Shown here one piece after another: positions 23,001-32,970 of a stretch of DNA of 64,000 nt (within the stretch, counting starts at the first letter, position 1; each line of letters opens with the position of its first letter). This DNA is from Ancylostoma caninum. Lineage: Eukaryota > Nematoda > Chromadorea > Rhabditida > Ancylostomatidae. Location: positions 1 to 64,000 of the forward strand of contig JBAJFG010000389.1 in assembly GCA_037903475.1 (NCBI GenBank). Reading direction: 5' to 3'. The position numbers and the translations under genes were made by a program. The notes below the pieces were generated by a model. That model was not told the origin of the DNA, did no database searches, and was given only the letters and a program-made list of their open reading frames with translations.

Positions 23001-26000
23001 AGGAATTCGCTCTTCAGCCCCGCCCCTCGCCGCCACACAAAATGGTGCTCGCCGGCCGGCGGTGTCGCCGAGGATTCCGCGTAATGTTGGTAATGGCCAG
23101 CGAACGCTAATTCTATCATAAGACGGACCACGGGGGGAGGGGGTGAATTTTCGCCAATCACGCTCATCGGACCTAACAACAGCGATCCGGCGGCTGTAGT
23201 CTCATAGACAAAGGCGTACAGCAGCAGGTAATCCGATAATCCGAGATCGTGTTGCTTTTCCGGATTAGCGCCTTAGGTTAGATCGGAAACTGTGAATTGG
23301 AGAGAAGCCCGTCGCATTTCAGCAGGAAATGCTCTTCTTGTTGTCGCCTTATCGTAGCCCCCACCCCCTGCAGCTTTAACTCATCCCTTTTGGATGCTGT
23401 CGTTGAGGAAGAATAGGCCTATGGGAACTTCTCCTTCTCAAGTATTCAAAATTTGGAATTGTTCCATAATTTATTAATCAAATTAGCAAATCTAACTTCA
23501 GCTGACTCTTCACAGAAGTACAAGTCAATGCTACATGGGAAAATGGCACAATTCAGAATGAATGAAGGATAATTTGAAGGACTGCGAGCTCGTATAGAAA
23601 GATCCTCCTCTTCATACTAAGAAATTCCCCGAAGCACCCCATTTGATCACTTAATTTCTATACTTAAAACTGAGTAATGTATTGGATATCCATCGATTTT
23701 TTCGAAAATTCGATCTTGAATAAGTCTGTGGGTCGGATGTTTGAAAAAAGGTAGCAATACAATATTTAGTAATGATAAAAGGACGTTTAGGTCTCTCTCC
23801 TTCGGAACATATGAATTCTTTGGATCCACTCCTGGATGAATAATTAAATGATTCGGGTTTTTCAAATTTTTATTCGATCCTAAGTATATTAGTTTCCAGC
23901 AGATGACCTGGGAACGAAACGATCAATCTAGCTCCACTCTTTGAATGTTTTGTTAACAATGCATTAACAAAATTATCTTACTACTAAAGTTTTTTCCACA
24001 TTATCCATGTTTTTTTCCACACCATGCCACTGAAACTTTACTAGGAAGCACGCTGCAGAAGGGCAAACTTCTATCTCAAGAGGAAATCTTTAGTTCCGTG
24101 TGCAAACGAAAGACGATATGTTTAAGCTCTTACATATCTCTCTGCAAAATCCTCCGCACTATTTCTATTCTGAACTTTACTAGATCCGTGGGCACTAGCT
24201 CCGTAGCCCGAACTAGGAGTTTAGTTGGAATTCTCCACATTCAGGAGCTATGGAAAACTGGCGTTTTTGTGGGGAATATTACCCAGCTTCGAATCATTCA
24301 TTGGTCTTGCTTTGCTTGTTTGTTGAGTGTCTGGTTAGAATATTCGTCTCATTCGAAACTACTACACTGATTGAACTCTACGCAACTCATATATCAGCTC
24401 CTTCAGAGGGCTAAGTAAATAGAGAAAACTGCGTGAGCGCTTGGCATGAATCATAATAGAGAAGAAGCACTCGCTTCAAACTAATCCAGCGCGTCTTCGT
24501 CCAAGAAGAATAAGAGGGGAAGCTTCTACGCCTAATGCCGCCTCTTTAGTGTATTGTCAACAATCGCTGATTGTTCAAAGTTTTCGCTAGTGTTGCAGCT
24601 TTTTGTAGCTAACAACAGTAATTAAGCTCCTGGCCTCATTAAAGCCCAATTTTGCACGATTCAGCAGTGGAATAATGCAAATTCCAATCACACTAGGCTA
24701 TCTTGCTGGCAATACTCCAATAGTACATTAGTGTCATCAGCTGAATGTTAAATTAGCTTCGAAAGAATCAAATTACTGAAGAAGAATATCCGAGCAGCAA
24801 AGAGCGGCTCAGAGTCGAAAATCAAGGGTTCCCTTAAAAAATTTCAACGAGACGAGCCATTTAAGTGGATTTTGGGCTTGGATAAGCAAATACTAGAGCC
24901 TTGTTGTCAACAAAGCTTCCAAACATCAGAAATCCTCACATTCGCTTCCAAAGGAGCAAATGACAGAACGATTCGTTCGTTCGCTCGTCAGAGAAGCAGC
25001 AGAATACACGTGTTAGGATTCACACCTTGGATAATAGCCTCACTTTTGAGCGCATAGACATGTTTGGAGCAGCGAAATGATTTTAAAGCACTTCTAACGC
25101 ATTCTTGAGGATAAATCAAAAAGAAAAAATAAAAATCAGAATCTAATTTTATGAAAACCTCTGAGATCACTGTTTTCTTTCACTTAGGATAGAATAGAAA
25201 AAATATTTTAATGGCTAATTTAGTTGATAAACAAAGGAACAATTCTAACGTGTGAATATGTACGTAGTTGAGAAGGAGAAGGCCCTACAGCCCGATCTTC
25301 CCTCAACAGCTGCATTGCCCGCTCTTGTTCGAACACTCGAATTTCTCGACTGAATCGGATCGAAGATTCGAAATGGTATGTGCAACTACTACAAAAACTA
25401 AATTCAGATCAGAATTCTTCATTAACAATGCAGGATCCGATTATTCTGGCACTTAGCAGCATGAAGACAATTTCTTATTTTGATTATTTACTGAAATGCT
25501 TGACAAATACCTCAGGATGATGATGTCATGGTTATTTCCTAGGCCGTTATTGAATTCTATTGTTGTAAATAACATGTTATTCGATCCTTACAATAACGGA
25601 AATAATAAGTTTTCCCTGACTGCGCTTCTGGTAATGTTTTGACATTTCTTCCAGGAATTTGATTAACGAGTGCCTCTCAATCCAGTAAGTCATTCTTTAC
25701 TTACTTTATTCACTTTTTTTTCGGATTACAGCCAGTTGGATGAATTGTTTAATTATTTATGACCCAGCACTGGACCTCACTTCTCAATCCGAGACATAGG
25801 CCGTAAAGTCCACCGCACGAGCGCTGCAGAGAAGAAGAACACGCAGTTTTGTCCGGTGAAGAATCGGAATTTGAACCAATACTTGAACCAATACATGTGA
25901 TGGATGGTAATGCGAGAGCAGGAGCGTGGGGGTGGGAGGGGGGGGGGGGGTGGGGGAAGAGAGGAAACAGATCAAAATCAGAGAAACAAATGAAATGGAA

Positions 26001-26174
26001 GAGAACAAAAACCGAAACTGACCAAACGTACCGGCGATACTCGTCCTTCTGGTCGGTGGCGGTGTTCGTCGCCCGTTCGCCAACAATGGCGAACTGCCAA
26101 GACTCATTTTACGTCGACTGGCAATTCGTGCACGGTTCATCTCATTGCATTCTGGCACCGACAACGTCATCGAT
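10991..26174 (-). CDS. irk: Inward-rectifier potassium channel gene (Kir/irk family), 3' exons missing
   Basis: Seven minus-strand exons join in frame with consensus GT-AG sites: 26032-26174, 22574-22847, 22440-22514, 20478-20645, 19435-19578, 11195-11330 and 10991-11059. From the ATG at 26168-26170 they give 335 codons. In order they show a Ser/Arg-rich cytoplasmic N terminus, the Kir signature GKNGICNVYNTNVPKKDRQY, slide helix and M1, pore with TIGYG, M2 with the PIP2-binding RPKKRA, and the start of the cytoplasmic beta-domain (HLVEAHVR, DDDRLFL). Kir subunits assemble as tetramers in the plasma membrane and pass K+ inward, setting resting potential. Family members are usually 400-500 residues, so about 100-150 C-terminal residues are absent here. 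A nematode irk paralogue is certain, but which one (1, 2 or 3) I cannot tell. Confidence 0.93.
11195..11330 (-). CDS. irk: Kir channel exon: cytoplasmic domain, first part
   Basis: A 136-nt exon after TTTCCAG. It encodes SEKAVICLRDGQLCFLCRVG and then MRNTHLVEAHVRLQFISDRE, the most conserved block of the Kir cytoplasmic immunoglobulin-like domain. The Glu of HLVEAHV, equivalent to the Kir2.1 Glu that binds polyamines, is kept. It lies 8.1 kb from the preceding exon because of repeat insertions in the intron. Confidence 0.97.
11483..11508 (-). ncRNA. Hammerhead-ribozyme-like core downstream of the Penelope relic
   Basis: The minus strand reads CTGACGA, then a stem (GGCTT / AAGCC), then GAAAAC. 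This fits the hammerhead core CUGANGA - stem II - GAAA. Penelope-like elements are known to carry hammerheads in their terminal repeats, and this one lies about 240 bp beyond the endonuclease end on the same strand. A convincing stem I or cleavage triplet is not visible, so it is probably a decayed copy. Confidence 0.45.
11746..12110 (-). pseudogene. GIY-YIG endonuclease remnant of the Penelope-like element
   Basis: GTVYMITCSGCGEKYIGET holds the variant GIY (here TVY) and the YIG box, with the Cys pair (CSGC) that Penelope endonucleases carry between them. Later blocks (RTNTERRCHN, then ERNILEARGI...ETNGKDE) also match the family but need a frameshift near 11930. An in-frame TGA lies just upstream, near 12090. 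Confidence 0.8.
12448..12819 (-). pseudogene. Penelope-like reverse transcriptase palm fragment
   Basis: The longest intact piece of the relic. It contains the Q-R-R-G-L-A-M-G block that is typical of Penelope RTs and the catalytic box as YIDN, with the Asn codon at 12616-12618. The flanking pieces 12795-13022 and 12291-12512 are in another frame and overlap it at frameshifts. Confidence 0.85.
13216..13970. other. Gap in Kir intron, AT-rich, no gene
   Basis: Low-GC sequence with many stops in all frames and homopolymer A/T runs, e.g. around 13560-13650. Nothing recognisable. Confidence 0.6.
13971..14216 (-). CDS. Possible small membrane protein (81 codons or C-terminal exon)
   Basis: A true ATG (14214-14216) opens 81 codons with a coding-like sequence: a basic start (THRRSIKPSINYWH), a hydrophobic segment FPFAIYFGVFFLKEGATAAL, then YAHKYLNVNN and a stop. 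An alternative is that it is the last exon of a longer gene. The ORF to the right (14253-14642) ends in a perfect GTAAGT donor, and an acceptor ...GGTTAG just inside this ORF joins it in frame. I do not recognise the family. It lies inside the largest Kir intron on the same strand. Confidence 0.35.
   Translation of the reverse strand: MPLPIAFSSQVSNKVTHRRSIKPSINYWHSTVFFHIGAPLSIIIHSHRSFPFAIYFGVFFLKEGATAALYAHKYLNVNNAM
14257..14642 (-). CDS. Possible upstream exon of the same small membrane protein
   Basis: The open frame lacks an ATG at its 5' limit and ends at GTAAGT (14251-14256). It encodes basic and leucine-rich stretches (LLNLLKLTDRKEQVDKFL) and a hydrophobic segment. That segment partly arises from a duplicated 22-23 bp unit (CTATCAGAAAAYAAAAATAAG, at 14336 and 14391 on the plus strand). 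The duplication inside the reading frame is a reason for caution. No known domain. Confidence 0.28.
16856..16869. repeat. Poly-C/poly-G tract (14)
   Basis: An uninterrupted run of 14 C on the plus strand, with G4-forming potential on the minus strand. One of four such 13-14 nt tracts in the window. Confidence 0.95.
18282..18520. repeat. Dispersed repeat, copy 1 (ATTCGA family)
   Basis: The segment runs from GACCGAATAACG to TTCATTCGGTCC. In between it has AAATAAGTCGATTACTCGGA, TGTTTGAAAAAG..GAGCGATACAGCC, and CCTGCATGAATAATCGAATG. The same order of blocks recurs at 23655-23885 and 40292-40515. Ends are short inverted GACCGAAT. It resembles a MITE or small non-autonomous element. Confidence 0.55.
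18873..19235. mobile_element. Mariner-type MITE, 363 bp
   Basis: The left end CTAGGTTGGCCCGAAA and the right end (read inwards) TTAGGTTGGACCGAAA are imperfect inverted repeats of the mariner kind. Each abuts a TA dinucleotide (18871-18872 and 19236-19237), the mariner target duplication. Inside are two 33-bp direct copies with one mismatch (18981-19013 and 19105-19137). No transposase. Confidence 0.65.
19435..19578 (-). CDS. irk: Kir channel exon: M2 and PIP2-binding segment
   Basis: A 144-nt exon after TTTTTCAG. It begins YITTECPLAGF (the second conserved turret/pore Cys), then M2 (VCGLLIQSFMVGLVFAKMAR) and PKKRAETIIF. RPKKRA is the membrane-proximal PIP2-binding motif. At the M2 rectification position (Asp in Kir2.1, Asn in Kir1.1) this gene has Gln, codon 19506-19508. 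Confidence 0.97.
20478..20645 (-). CDS. irk: Kir channel exon: M1 end, turret and pore
   Basis: A 168-nt exon after ATTTCAG. It begins in M1 (SWTTFASIYYTIAF), passes the extracellular turret with one Cys (RTQCVVNLDS), and contains the pore helix and selectivity filter in FLFAVETHHTIGYGHR. TIGYG is the K+ filter. The two His before the filter replace the Gln-Thr common in vertebrate Kir. Confidence 0.97.
21000..21035 (-). ncRNA. Decayed hammerhead-like motif with GAAACGTC end
   Basis: The minus strand reads TGAAAACGACTCACTGTCGA then AACGTCGGTC. The stem CGAC/GTCG, followed by GAAACGTC, matches stem II, the GAAA core and a minimal stem III with a GUC triplet. The CUGANGA half is mutated. It probably is the end of a lost Penelope-type copy. 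Confidence 0.3.
22440..22514 (-). CDS. irk: Kir channel exon: slide helix and M1 start
   Basis: A 75-nt exon between TTTCAG (22515-22517) and GTATG (22435-22439). It encodes DIFTTMIDVKWRYMLFIFAL, matching the Kir slide helix and first half of M1. Phases on both sides fit the neighbours. Confidence 0.95.
22574..22847 (-). CDS. irk: Kir channel exon: cytoplasmic N terminus
   Basis: It encodes a basic, Ser-rich stretch and then KSRLVGKNGICNVYNTNVPK, the strongly conserved N-terminal Kir block just before the slide helix. The donor CTTAG/GTACAT is at 22571-22574. The 5' limit at 22847 is chosen because that acceptor phase matches the upstream exon. If translation starts inside this exon, ATG 22822-22824 is the candidate. 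Confidence 0.9.
23655..23885. repeat. Dispersed repeat, copy 2 (ATTCGA family)
   Basis: It shares in order the blocks TTCGATCTTGAATAAGTC, TCGGATGTTTGAAAAAAGG, GGAACATATGAATTCTTTGG, CTCCTGGATGAATAATTAAA and TTATTCGATCC with copy 1. Diverged, same orientation. Confidence 0.55.
25938..25950. repeat. Poly-G tract (13)
   Basis: Thirteen consecutive G within a longer G-rich stretch (about 25924-25957), adjacent to the candidate first Kir exon in its intron. Confidence 0.95.
26032..26174 (-). CDS. irk: Candidate first exon of the Kir channel gene
   Basis: The exon starts after a TTCCAG acceptor (CAG at 26175-26177), has ATG only 4 nt further in (26168-26170), and ends at a GTACG donor (26030-26031). 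It encodes a Ser/Arg/Thr-rich tail (MTLSVPECNEMNRARIASRR, then ...TRRTSIA) like the one at the start of the next exon. The phase (1 nt left over) matches the acceptor at 22848-22850, giving an Asp at the join. Linkage across 3.2 kb is by phase and composition only. Confidence 0.5.
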
Positions 26175-26182
26175 CTGGAAAG
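26175..26182 (-). promoter_or_regulatory. Possible spliced-leader trans-splice acceptor before the Kir ATG
   Basis: A CTTTCCAG acceptor ends 4 nt upstream of the ATG at 26168-26170. That spacing is typical for SL1 trans-splicing in nematodes. It could equally be an ordinary cis acceptor joined to an upstream 5' UTR exon. Confidence 0.45.
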
Positions 26183-26403
26183 AAGTTATCAATGTGAGCT
26201 AAAAACCTAGACTGCAGGAGGGATAGTCGAATACAACGGGCTACATCACGTACAGTCTATTAGGATGAACCTGACCAATTTTTGCAACGCTCATCCTCCC
26301 TACATATTGATATCCGTAGCAAGTAAATAATCATTCTGCACAATAGAGGTAAGTAGCACGCTCAGGATATTTAACGATATTTTTCACTTAACATAGCTTC
26401 AGG

Positions 26404-26637
26404 ATGAGCAATCAGGATCTAGTTCGGGATCGGTTTAGGGCTCTAGGGGTTCGTTTCCGCTGCTTAGTACAGGCACAAAGTAAGTTCAAGCCGTATGAAA
26501 GAATTAATACCGTGATTTCGTCGAATTCTGTAAATTCCGCTCGAGATTTGGAGAAAGTGGGCGGCCATGATAAGCAGGTGGAGGCTAGATTATCAACTGA
26601 AGGCAAGCGCTGCGGAAATAGGCCAGGTTCATCCTAA
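26404..26637 (+). CDS. Possible small plus-strand ORF (77 codons)
   Basis: The ATG at 26404 follows 1 nt after a TTCAG acceptor-like sequence (26398-26402), the arrangement expected of a trans-spliced gene. It would be divergent from the Kir gene. The frame is basic (MSNQDLVRDRFRALGVRFRC) with no known domain. A good donor (AAAGTAAGT, near 26478) lies within it, so the second half may be intron. Weak evidence. Confidence 0.22.
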   Translation: MSNQDLVRDRFRALGVRFRCLVQAQSKFKPYERINTVISSNSVNSARDLEKVGGHDKQVEARLSTEGKRCGNRPGSS

Positions 26638-27810
26638 TGCATCATAAGAAACTATGGTGAGCCCAGCGTCCGAAATCTTTGCTGGAAGCAATTTTGATTT
26701 GATTCAGTTTGATTTTTAAAACTGGCGTATAAGATACTAGCTGAAAATTACGACGATTCAAGAAAAATATGTGTGATCCAGCGGTTACAAGACGAAAAAA
26801 CAAAGTGCTCTACACTATAAAAGGAAAATTTCTAGAATTCGTTTAACGGACGCGAAATTTCCGGACCAGTGCTTTAATTTAGCAGCTTAATTTGCTACCT
26901 GTGAAGAGAAAATTCTACGAATTCAGTATAATTGCAGATTTACTGCTTTGAAAGGAAATAATCTCACTCATAGAGAAGAAATTCTGAGTAACAGCATAAT
27001 CACACTTGTCCTCGAGGCCTCATTGGATTTATCCTATTTCGCAGTACAGCTACTACGTACGTATCTTACTTATCCGTGTGCAAAAACTCAGACAAATGAA
27101 TTCTCTGCACTTGACTGGAACGTTAATTAACCACCGCAAAAGGTGCAAACTAAATGAATACGTCGATATGTACATGGATTACCAGTATTACACTAGATAT
27201 AGGGATGCAGTAATTGGGAACAGCAACACGGACGGGCACAGTTGGCGGCTTGGCACAAACATTCGCGATCGCGCCGAGATCGCCATTCGCCGCATTTGCT
27301 AACCGCTGCGATTTCTCGCCACCGCGATTTCGCAAGTGATTTCGAGTACAAAGCGTTTGCTACGAGAGGATGAGTGAAAGTCGAGTGGTGAGTAATGTTT
27401 TTGGTTAAACGCCTAGGGAGTTAGCTGACACTGAGTGTGCAGAAGGCAGTCTGTCAACAGCTCCATTACATTTCACTACAATTTCAATCCTACGATTATG
27501 CGTATCCTCGCCCGGTTTACAGGCCATCTAAAGATCCTAGAAATTCCAGAGGAATTCCAAATCTGCAAAAATGCAAAAATCCGTGGTATGTCTGCATGAA
27601 TGTATAGTCCTTGTCGAAAAGATAGACGGATTCCGTGACTGCAGAAACGCTGTGGGACCTCGACGATGTATGCGGAGAGAGCATGCTCCAAGTGAGAGGG
27701 TCCAGTAGGTCCCGCGGCGATTCTGCATCCGCAGCGCTATGAAACCGCACGCGCAATCCGTCTATCTTTTCGACAAGGACTGTATGTATGCCTCTTCGTA
27801 GAGGATGTCA

Positions 27811-27823
27811 GGGGGGGGGGGGG
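27811..27823. repeat. Poly-G tract (13)
   Basis: Thirteen G followed by a TGGTGGT stretch on the plus strand. Intergenic. Confidence 0.95.
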
Positions 27824-28004
27824 TGGTGGTAAAGGATAAAGCGTGTACATGAGAATTCCAATCGGGACCCACCAAAAATGAGAAATTCGAATTTTTTGGG
27901 CAAAGTCAAGCTAAACGTTATCAACTCCCAACAACGATTTTTTTTTGAATGTTCGAGTTTCTCGAAAAAAACAAAAAGTTATTTCTGAGTTTTGGACGTA
28001 TATA

Positions 28005-28185
28005 TGGGTATATGTGTGCGTGCATGTATGCATGAAGATTTGAAGAGGGTATCCGGCCAGAAATCCTGAAAAATTGGGGAAAACCGCGAAAAATTGGAGA
28101 AAAAAAACTCGGATTTCTGGGAATTTTCTGGGGTTTTCCAGCTGATGCATGTGAATGTATGTGTGTATGCATGTGTATAATGTAT
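28005..28185. repeat. Simple TG/CATG-rich repeats around a GAAAAATTGG unit
   Basis: TATGTGTGCGTGCATGTATG at the left and ATGTGTGTATGCATGTG at the right bracket an A-rich segment. Within it GAAAAATTGGGGAAAA and GAAAAATTGGAGAAAA are adjacent near-copies. Confidence 0.6.
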
Positions 28186-31100
28186 CTATAGTACATATAA
28201 AACTGTATAACTGTAAAAATTAAAATAATGTAATTCCAGAACAATTCCAAAGAAAGCCTCACCCTTAGCTACTGCCAATGAGACTGCTAACAACTCGAAA
28301 AAGGGGGTCCCTTCACCTATATTTGAAAACTAGTGACCCTTAGTCCCTCGCAGAACTTCCGGTACTCACGGAATGTCGTCATCACTATTATTAATCGACG
28401 GGTGGAATGTGGTCTCTATGGATCGCACGAATACGTCTACGCATGTAGAATACATCATTAGCCGTCGTGATAGTAAGTAGTAAGTGCATGTGCAGTTAAT
28501 ATTATTCGTTCTTTCTCAATATTCAATAAAGAGAAAGGGCAAGTAGGGAAAGAACAGAAACTTTTCTCTACCATTCCAGATCCACACAACATCAAACCGA
28601 GCGAAAATCTCGCTTTTACCCTCTAAATATTTCCAGAATTTCTCCTCGCAGTACCTTTACTGTTGTGAATACTTATTCTTAGCACTAGAATGAACAAATA
28701 GCCTCCAGACCAATAAGGAAGAAACGCGCCTCATACTTCATTCAAACTACCGAGGCCTCTCGCCAGAAATATTGAGCTCGCCATCGCTCTAAAAATGGCA
28801 GGTTTGAGGATGCCCATCTCTAAAATGGAACGCCTGTCTCGAGAAGTGCAAAGAAAAACTGATTCAGGCGATTCTAGCCATCAGAGCTACTCATTTCTAA
28901 GAAAAAAAAGCTGGAATGTTTCCTAGCTGCGTAACGACATCAATTTGGTCCGGAAGTCTCGCATCAAATTTCACGCTTGTTTTCAAATAATTATAAATTT
29001 ATCGTTTGTTTTGTGGACACTATTTGGCAAAATCATCCTGATTCAGTGCGTATTTTCGTATTTTCTCCATTAGACTATCAATTTCAGAACTCTGGAAATC
29101 TGGCAGCTGTGAGTCAAAAAAGCGCGAGATCTCACCTTCCAACTCTTTGTAATCATCGAATTTTTTCCTCTCGTGGATGCAGCTTCACTGCCGAAAACAA
29201 ATGGGAATCTGACGGGGGCAGATCAGGAGAATAGACGGTACTTTTCTGACGACTAACAAGTAAGCTTTGTCATGAGGTGTATACAGCAGCACGGCTAATT
29301 TTCTTACGCTTCATGCGAACTGCTTCTGACAATTTTTGTATTTGAGAAGAGGTAGAGATGTAGAAATATATTATACCATATTCTAATACCACAAAGTTCT
29401 AATTCAAAGCCGAGAAAATCCGACTCAAAAAAGGCTTGTTAAAATTTATACTTTATTTTGTTTTAAATATAATTCTAAACAGTATTTTTTATAATTATAG
29501 GCTATATTTTAATTCATTTAAGTTAAAAGTTATAATTTTATGTTTTGGAAAAAAATTTAGTGCAAACACTTTGGACCGAGCTAATAATAATAATAATAAT
29601 ATTTTAGGGTGATAAGAAATTATGAAACCGGGTTTCCACTAGAATTTCTTCCCCTATGTCAGCCACTTTGTCTGGTTCCTGTGGTTGCTTTAATGTTTTG
29701 ACAAGAAAATATAGTCCTCAAAAAGTCATGGTACTAAAATCCACAAAACCGGAGTACAGGGATGAGAATATTTCCGTCTTCATCACGAAAAGATCAGATC
29801 CGAGCGTAAAGTGGTTCATCGTCGAAATCAAAGAATTTTAACCAATAAGTCATGTCATTTGAGATGGATTGATGTAATCTTCTCGACAACTACTATATTA
29901 ATCTAACTTGTTAATCAACTGCTTTGAGAACCTCTGAGACGCTGCAGAACAACTACAGGTGATTTCTACCAAAGCATCAAGTTTCTGGGTAAAAAAACCC
30001 AAAGGCGTTCACTCCAGAGCCTTAAATTAGCTTCAATTGAATGTATCGGCTGGCTTCCACAGGAGTTACGCCCTTCAGAAGCGCAGATGCCTTCAGCAGT
30101 GACACTCTCAATGTTCCAAGAACGATAAATTGACATATTTAAGCTTGTAGCTTGTCGTGAATGCTGACAGAGGTAGATGGTAAAGAACGGCAGCGGCTAG
30201 AACTCAGCTAGGTGACACTGATGTGACAGAAGAGGGAAAGCTAAATGTTGCAGGGATGTTTCTGCGAATTCTTTCGTTCATGAGTACTTTTTCCAGTGCA
30301 GAAATGTGCAAAAACCACTAGAATTTCAGATATGCATCCACAGAGTAGGTTAGGAACGCATGAACAATCCCAGAGATTCCAGGATAAGAAGTTAGGTGCA
30401 CCGATGACGCATCTATTTTGAAAAAAGCAGCAAAGAATGCATTTTCTCATGGGAAAGAGAATGGCAAATTCGGGAATTTTCAAGGAACTGCCCACCACTA
30501 CACATCTTGCAACGAGAAGACGAGACACATTCCGTTTAGTGTTGCGTGAGGCCCCATTAATGGGTCTTTTTCAGGGAGCAACATTGAATACGAACATCGA
30601 GCTGAAGGCAAATTGAAAGACATTCGCATTCTCTCGCAGACACACACACAGAAGAATTGAGCGACCTAAAGAACTCTGCACCTCAATAGTAGAACTAAAA
30701 TGTGTGGCATTAGGTTAGCTGTGAGGAAAATGTTCGCATTTTCAGTAATCCAGAAGTCTTACCAAAGGATTACAAATTAAACTCTAGGACAAGAAAAATC
30801 CTCACAATGGGAAAGATTGTGCAAAAGAAGCAGAAAGAAGAAGAGAGAGAGAAAAGTTCGGCATTTTGCTCTGTCCACCAAAAAAAATCCAGAAACTTAA
30901 CGCCCTCTCTGAAGTCAGTTGTCCGAGGACTCGGTGCCAGGCGTGAACTGGATAAATTCGATGGACCACCTCGCCTACACAGAATCCAATTTGTGCAGAA
31001 ATTTGCAAACAGCTCAACTGATGCCTTGGCCTTGCTGGAGTTAATTACAATATGCTAGAGTAGTACAGAAATACTGTTACCCAAAGGAAGTAAAGGAATT

Positions 31101-32029
31101 GACGCACCAAAAAAGGTACAACAATGCTTACTCATTCCAATACTAACAAACCTCTACCATAGGCAGAATGACAGGTAATATGAGCTCTAAATCCACGGAC
31201 ATTCCAGAGAAGATCCGTAGAGAAAATGGACGGATAAACGAATTCGAAAATGTTGTTTGATGCTGGAAAAGGAAAAAACGCCATTAGCTCGAGCGATTCC
31301 CATTAATGAGAGGTCAAAGCGCGGGTAAAAGTAAGTAGGAGCGGCTGATGTAGAAAAAAATTCACGGTTAGTTAAGCGTCGTTGAATATGGTAAGTGCTC
31401 GTTGATGGTTGTCTGGAGGAAGTCACTCTCAAGTCGCGTTCTGTAGCGTCATAACGCAGAATCTGATAGCAACCTGGTAAATACTGGGAAGGAATACTTA
31501 ATACCATGTTGGATTCACGCCATCGAAGCTTATCATTACTAGGTGTTTTGAAGAAAATCATTTGTATCTAGGAAGGAAATAGGGAGGGAGAGAAGTCGTG
31601 AGAAGTAGTAATAAGGAAGAGCTACTGTACACACAACATCCAGAACTTTAAGCACCTTAAGAGACCACAGAAATAATATCGAATGGCCTGAGGGGTTATA
31701 CAGGAGACCATATAATCAAAAATGAATGAGAGGTTCGAGGTGAGAAAAATAAATTACCGCAAAATCAGTTAACTTATAAGCAAATTGGCCTTTGCCTACT
31801 AATCGCAGCCGGCAATAGTTGGCCGTCAATGGAAGAGGGCATTCCGGATCAGTGAGGAATAGCGGCAGCGATGAGGGGGGATCGAGTTACGTTCTTTTCG
31901 GACCTGGCTCCGCCAAAAACACTCCACAGCTCGGAATGACCGTCAACAGCCTGGCCGGAAGGAAAAAAAAATGGTGGTTCAGCGTAGCAGTTCAGCCTTC
32001 CAAGGCAATAGTATCCCCCATTGTGACCG

Positions 32030-32080
32030 CTATAAATAGAACAGCTGTTATTTTCGTCTGCTCCGGCGTCCTGTGACGTC
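32030..32080 (+). promoter_or_regulatory. Possible TATA box and CRE-like palindrome
   Basis: CTATAAATAG at about 32030-32040 is a good TATA box. About 40 bp downstream, TGACGTCA is the perfect CREB/ATF palindrome. No convincing ORF follows on the plus strand, so the promoter assignment is unproven. Confidence 0.3.
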
Positions 32081-32670
32081 AGCGTGGGGCATGTGTTTCT
32101 TTAAAAGCCTGAACTCGTCGAATTACACTGCTGAAGAAACCGCTACTCTAGCTATACAATTATAACGAAAGAGATCTCATCTTCCGTTAAATTTTCTACA
32201 GCAAAGAGGCAGAGCTTTACTACTTTACTACTCTGCTCCAGTTACTTCTTTCTGCTCCACTAGACTACCTTTGGAAAAAGGCATTGATGCTGTTCATTTA
32301 AGCTTCATCGCCGCACATCTATGCAATTACTTGTAAGCAACGTGAAGCGTGAAATAATGATCACTGTCGTGACGTCGCTGTCATTACACGCCGGACAATA
32401 ACAAATCCACCTCTGACTCTATCGCTAGTGCTCGTAAACGCGGTCCAAATGGGGGAGTATGACGAGGATGAGGGAATATGACGAGGATTGAGCTTATCAG
32501 CCAGCAAACTCAACGAGAATCGGATCATGGTGAGCAGGCTGACCTGATCCCGAAAGCAATTAGCTGTCAGGATGCGTAGTGCAGAGAAAAATGATCTAAG
32601 CATGTGGTGTTGGCACTATGGAGGTGGGAAAAGTCACTTGTCAAGTGGTGTTGACTTCAGGCACTAGACT

Positions 32671-32970
32671 TTAATCAACAAATCGTGATAATGAGGTGGA
32701 TGTGAGGAGATATTCATAGATATTCATCTCAAAGCAGTTATTAATAGGGTATTCACGATCAACAATGCTGACTGATGACGCAAATTTTGCAAAAAAGCAC
32801 GACGCCTCGCAGTAATTAACAACTGTAGCCAAGTATCTTCGTGAATTTGACGCTGTTTGCAGAAGGACAAGTGAAGAGCCGGAAAAAGATTGCATTGGCC
32901 GTCTGGGAATCCCGACAGACAAAGCCGTAGCGAAGCCTAATAATAGAAGCCAGCCATCGTATGAAAACAT
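32671..32970 (-). CDS. Possible secreted or membrane protein ORF (99 codons)
   Basis: A true ATG (32968-32970) opens a frame whose start looks like a signal peptide (MFSYDGWLLLLGFATALSVG), then 75 residues with four Cys and no known family. There is no splice evidence, and length alone is not far above chance, so I keep it only as a candidate. Confidence 0.27.
   Translation of the reverse strand: MFSYDGWLLLLGFATALSVGIPRRPMQSFSGSSLVLLQTASNSRRYLATVVNYCEASCFFAKFASSVSIVDREYPINNCFEMNIYEYLLTSTSLSRFVD

Larger units (their letters stand above)
22848..26031. other. First Kir intron, no supported gene
   Basis: The first 300 bp (to about 23180) are GC-rich and may be regulatory. The rest is AT-rich and contains the second dispersed repeat copy and a 13-G tract. 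Only short frames without motifs. Confidence 0.5.
26638..32670. other. Long gap, upstream of Kir, no recognisable gene
   Basis: GC-rich patch at about 27220-27330 (possible promoter or exon of unknown gene). A 13-G tract at 27811-27823. TG/CATG simple repeats flank an A-rich unit at 28005-28185. An AAT trinucleotide run lies at 29581-29602. A 61-codon ATG frame at 29656-29841 (plus, ending KWFIVEIKEF) and a 124-codon ATG frame at 31187-31561 (minus) have no motifs I know. A TATA box and CRE-like site at about 32030-32080 are listed separately. Confidence 0.45.

Noticed and set aside
27150..27335. GC-rich minus-strand frame as a 5' Kir exon
   Set aside because: No ATG at the start, no matching splice phase, and the acceptor close to the ATG at 26168 already gives a good 5' end.
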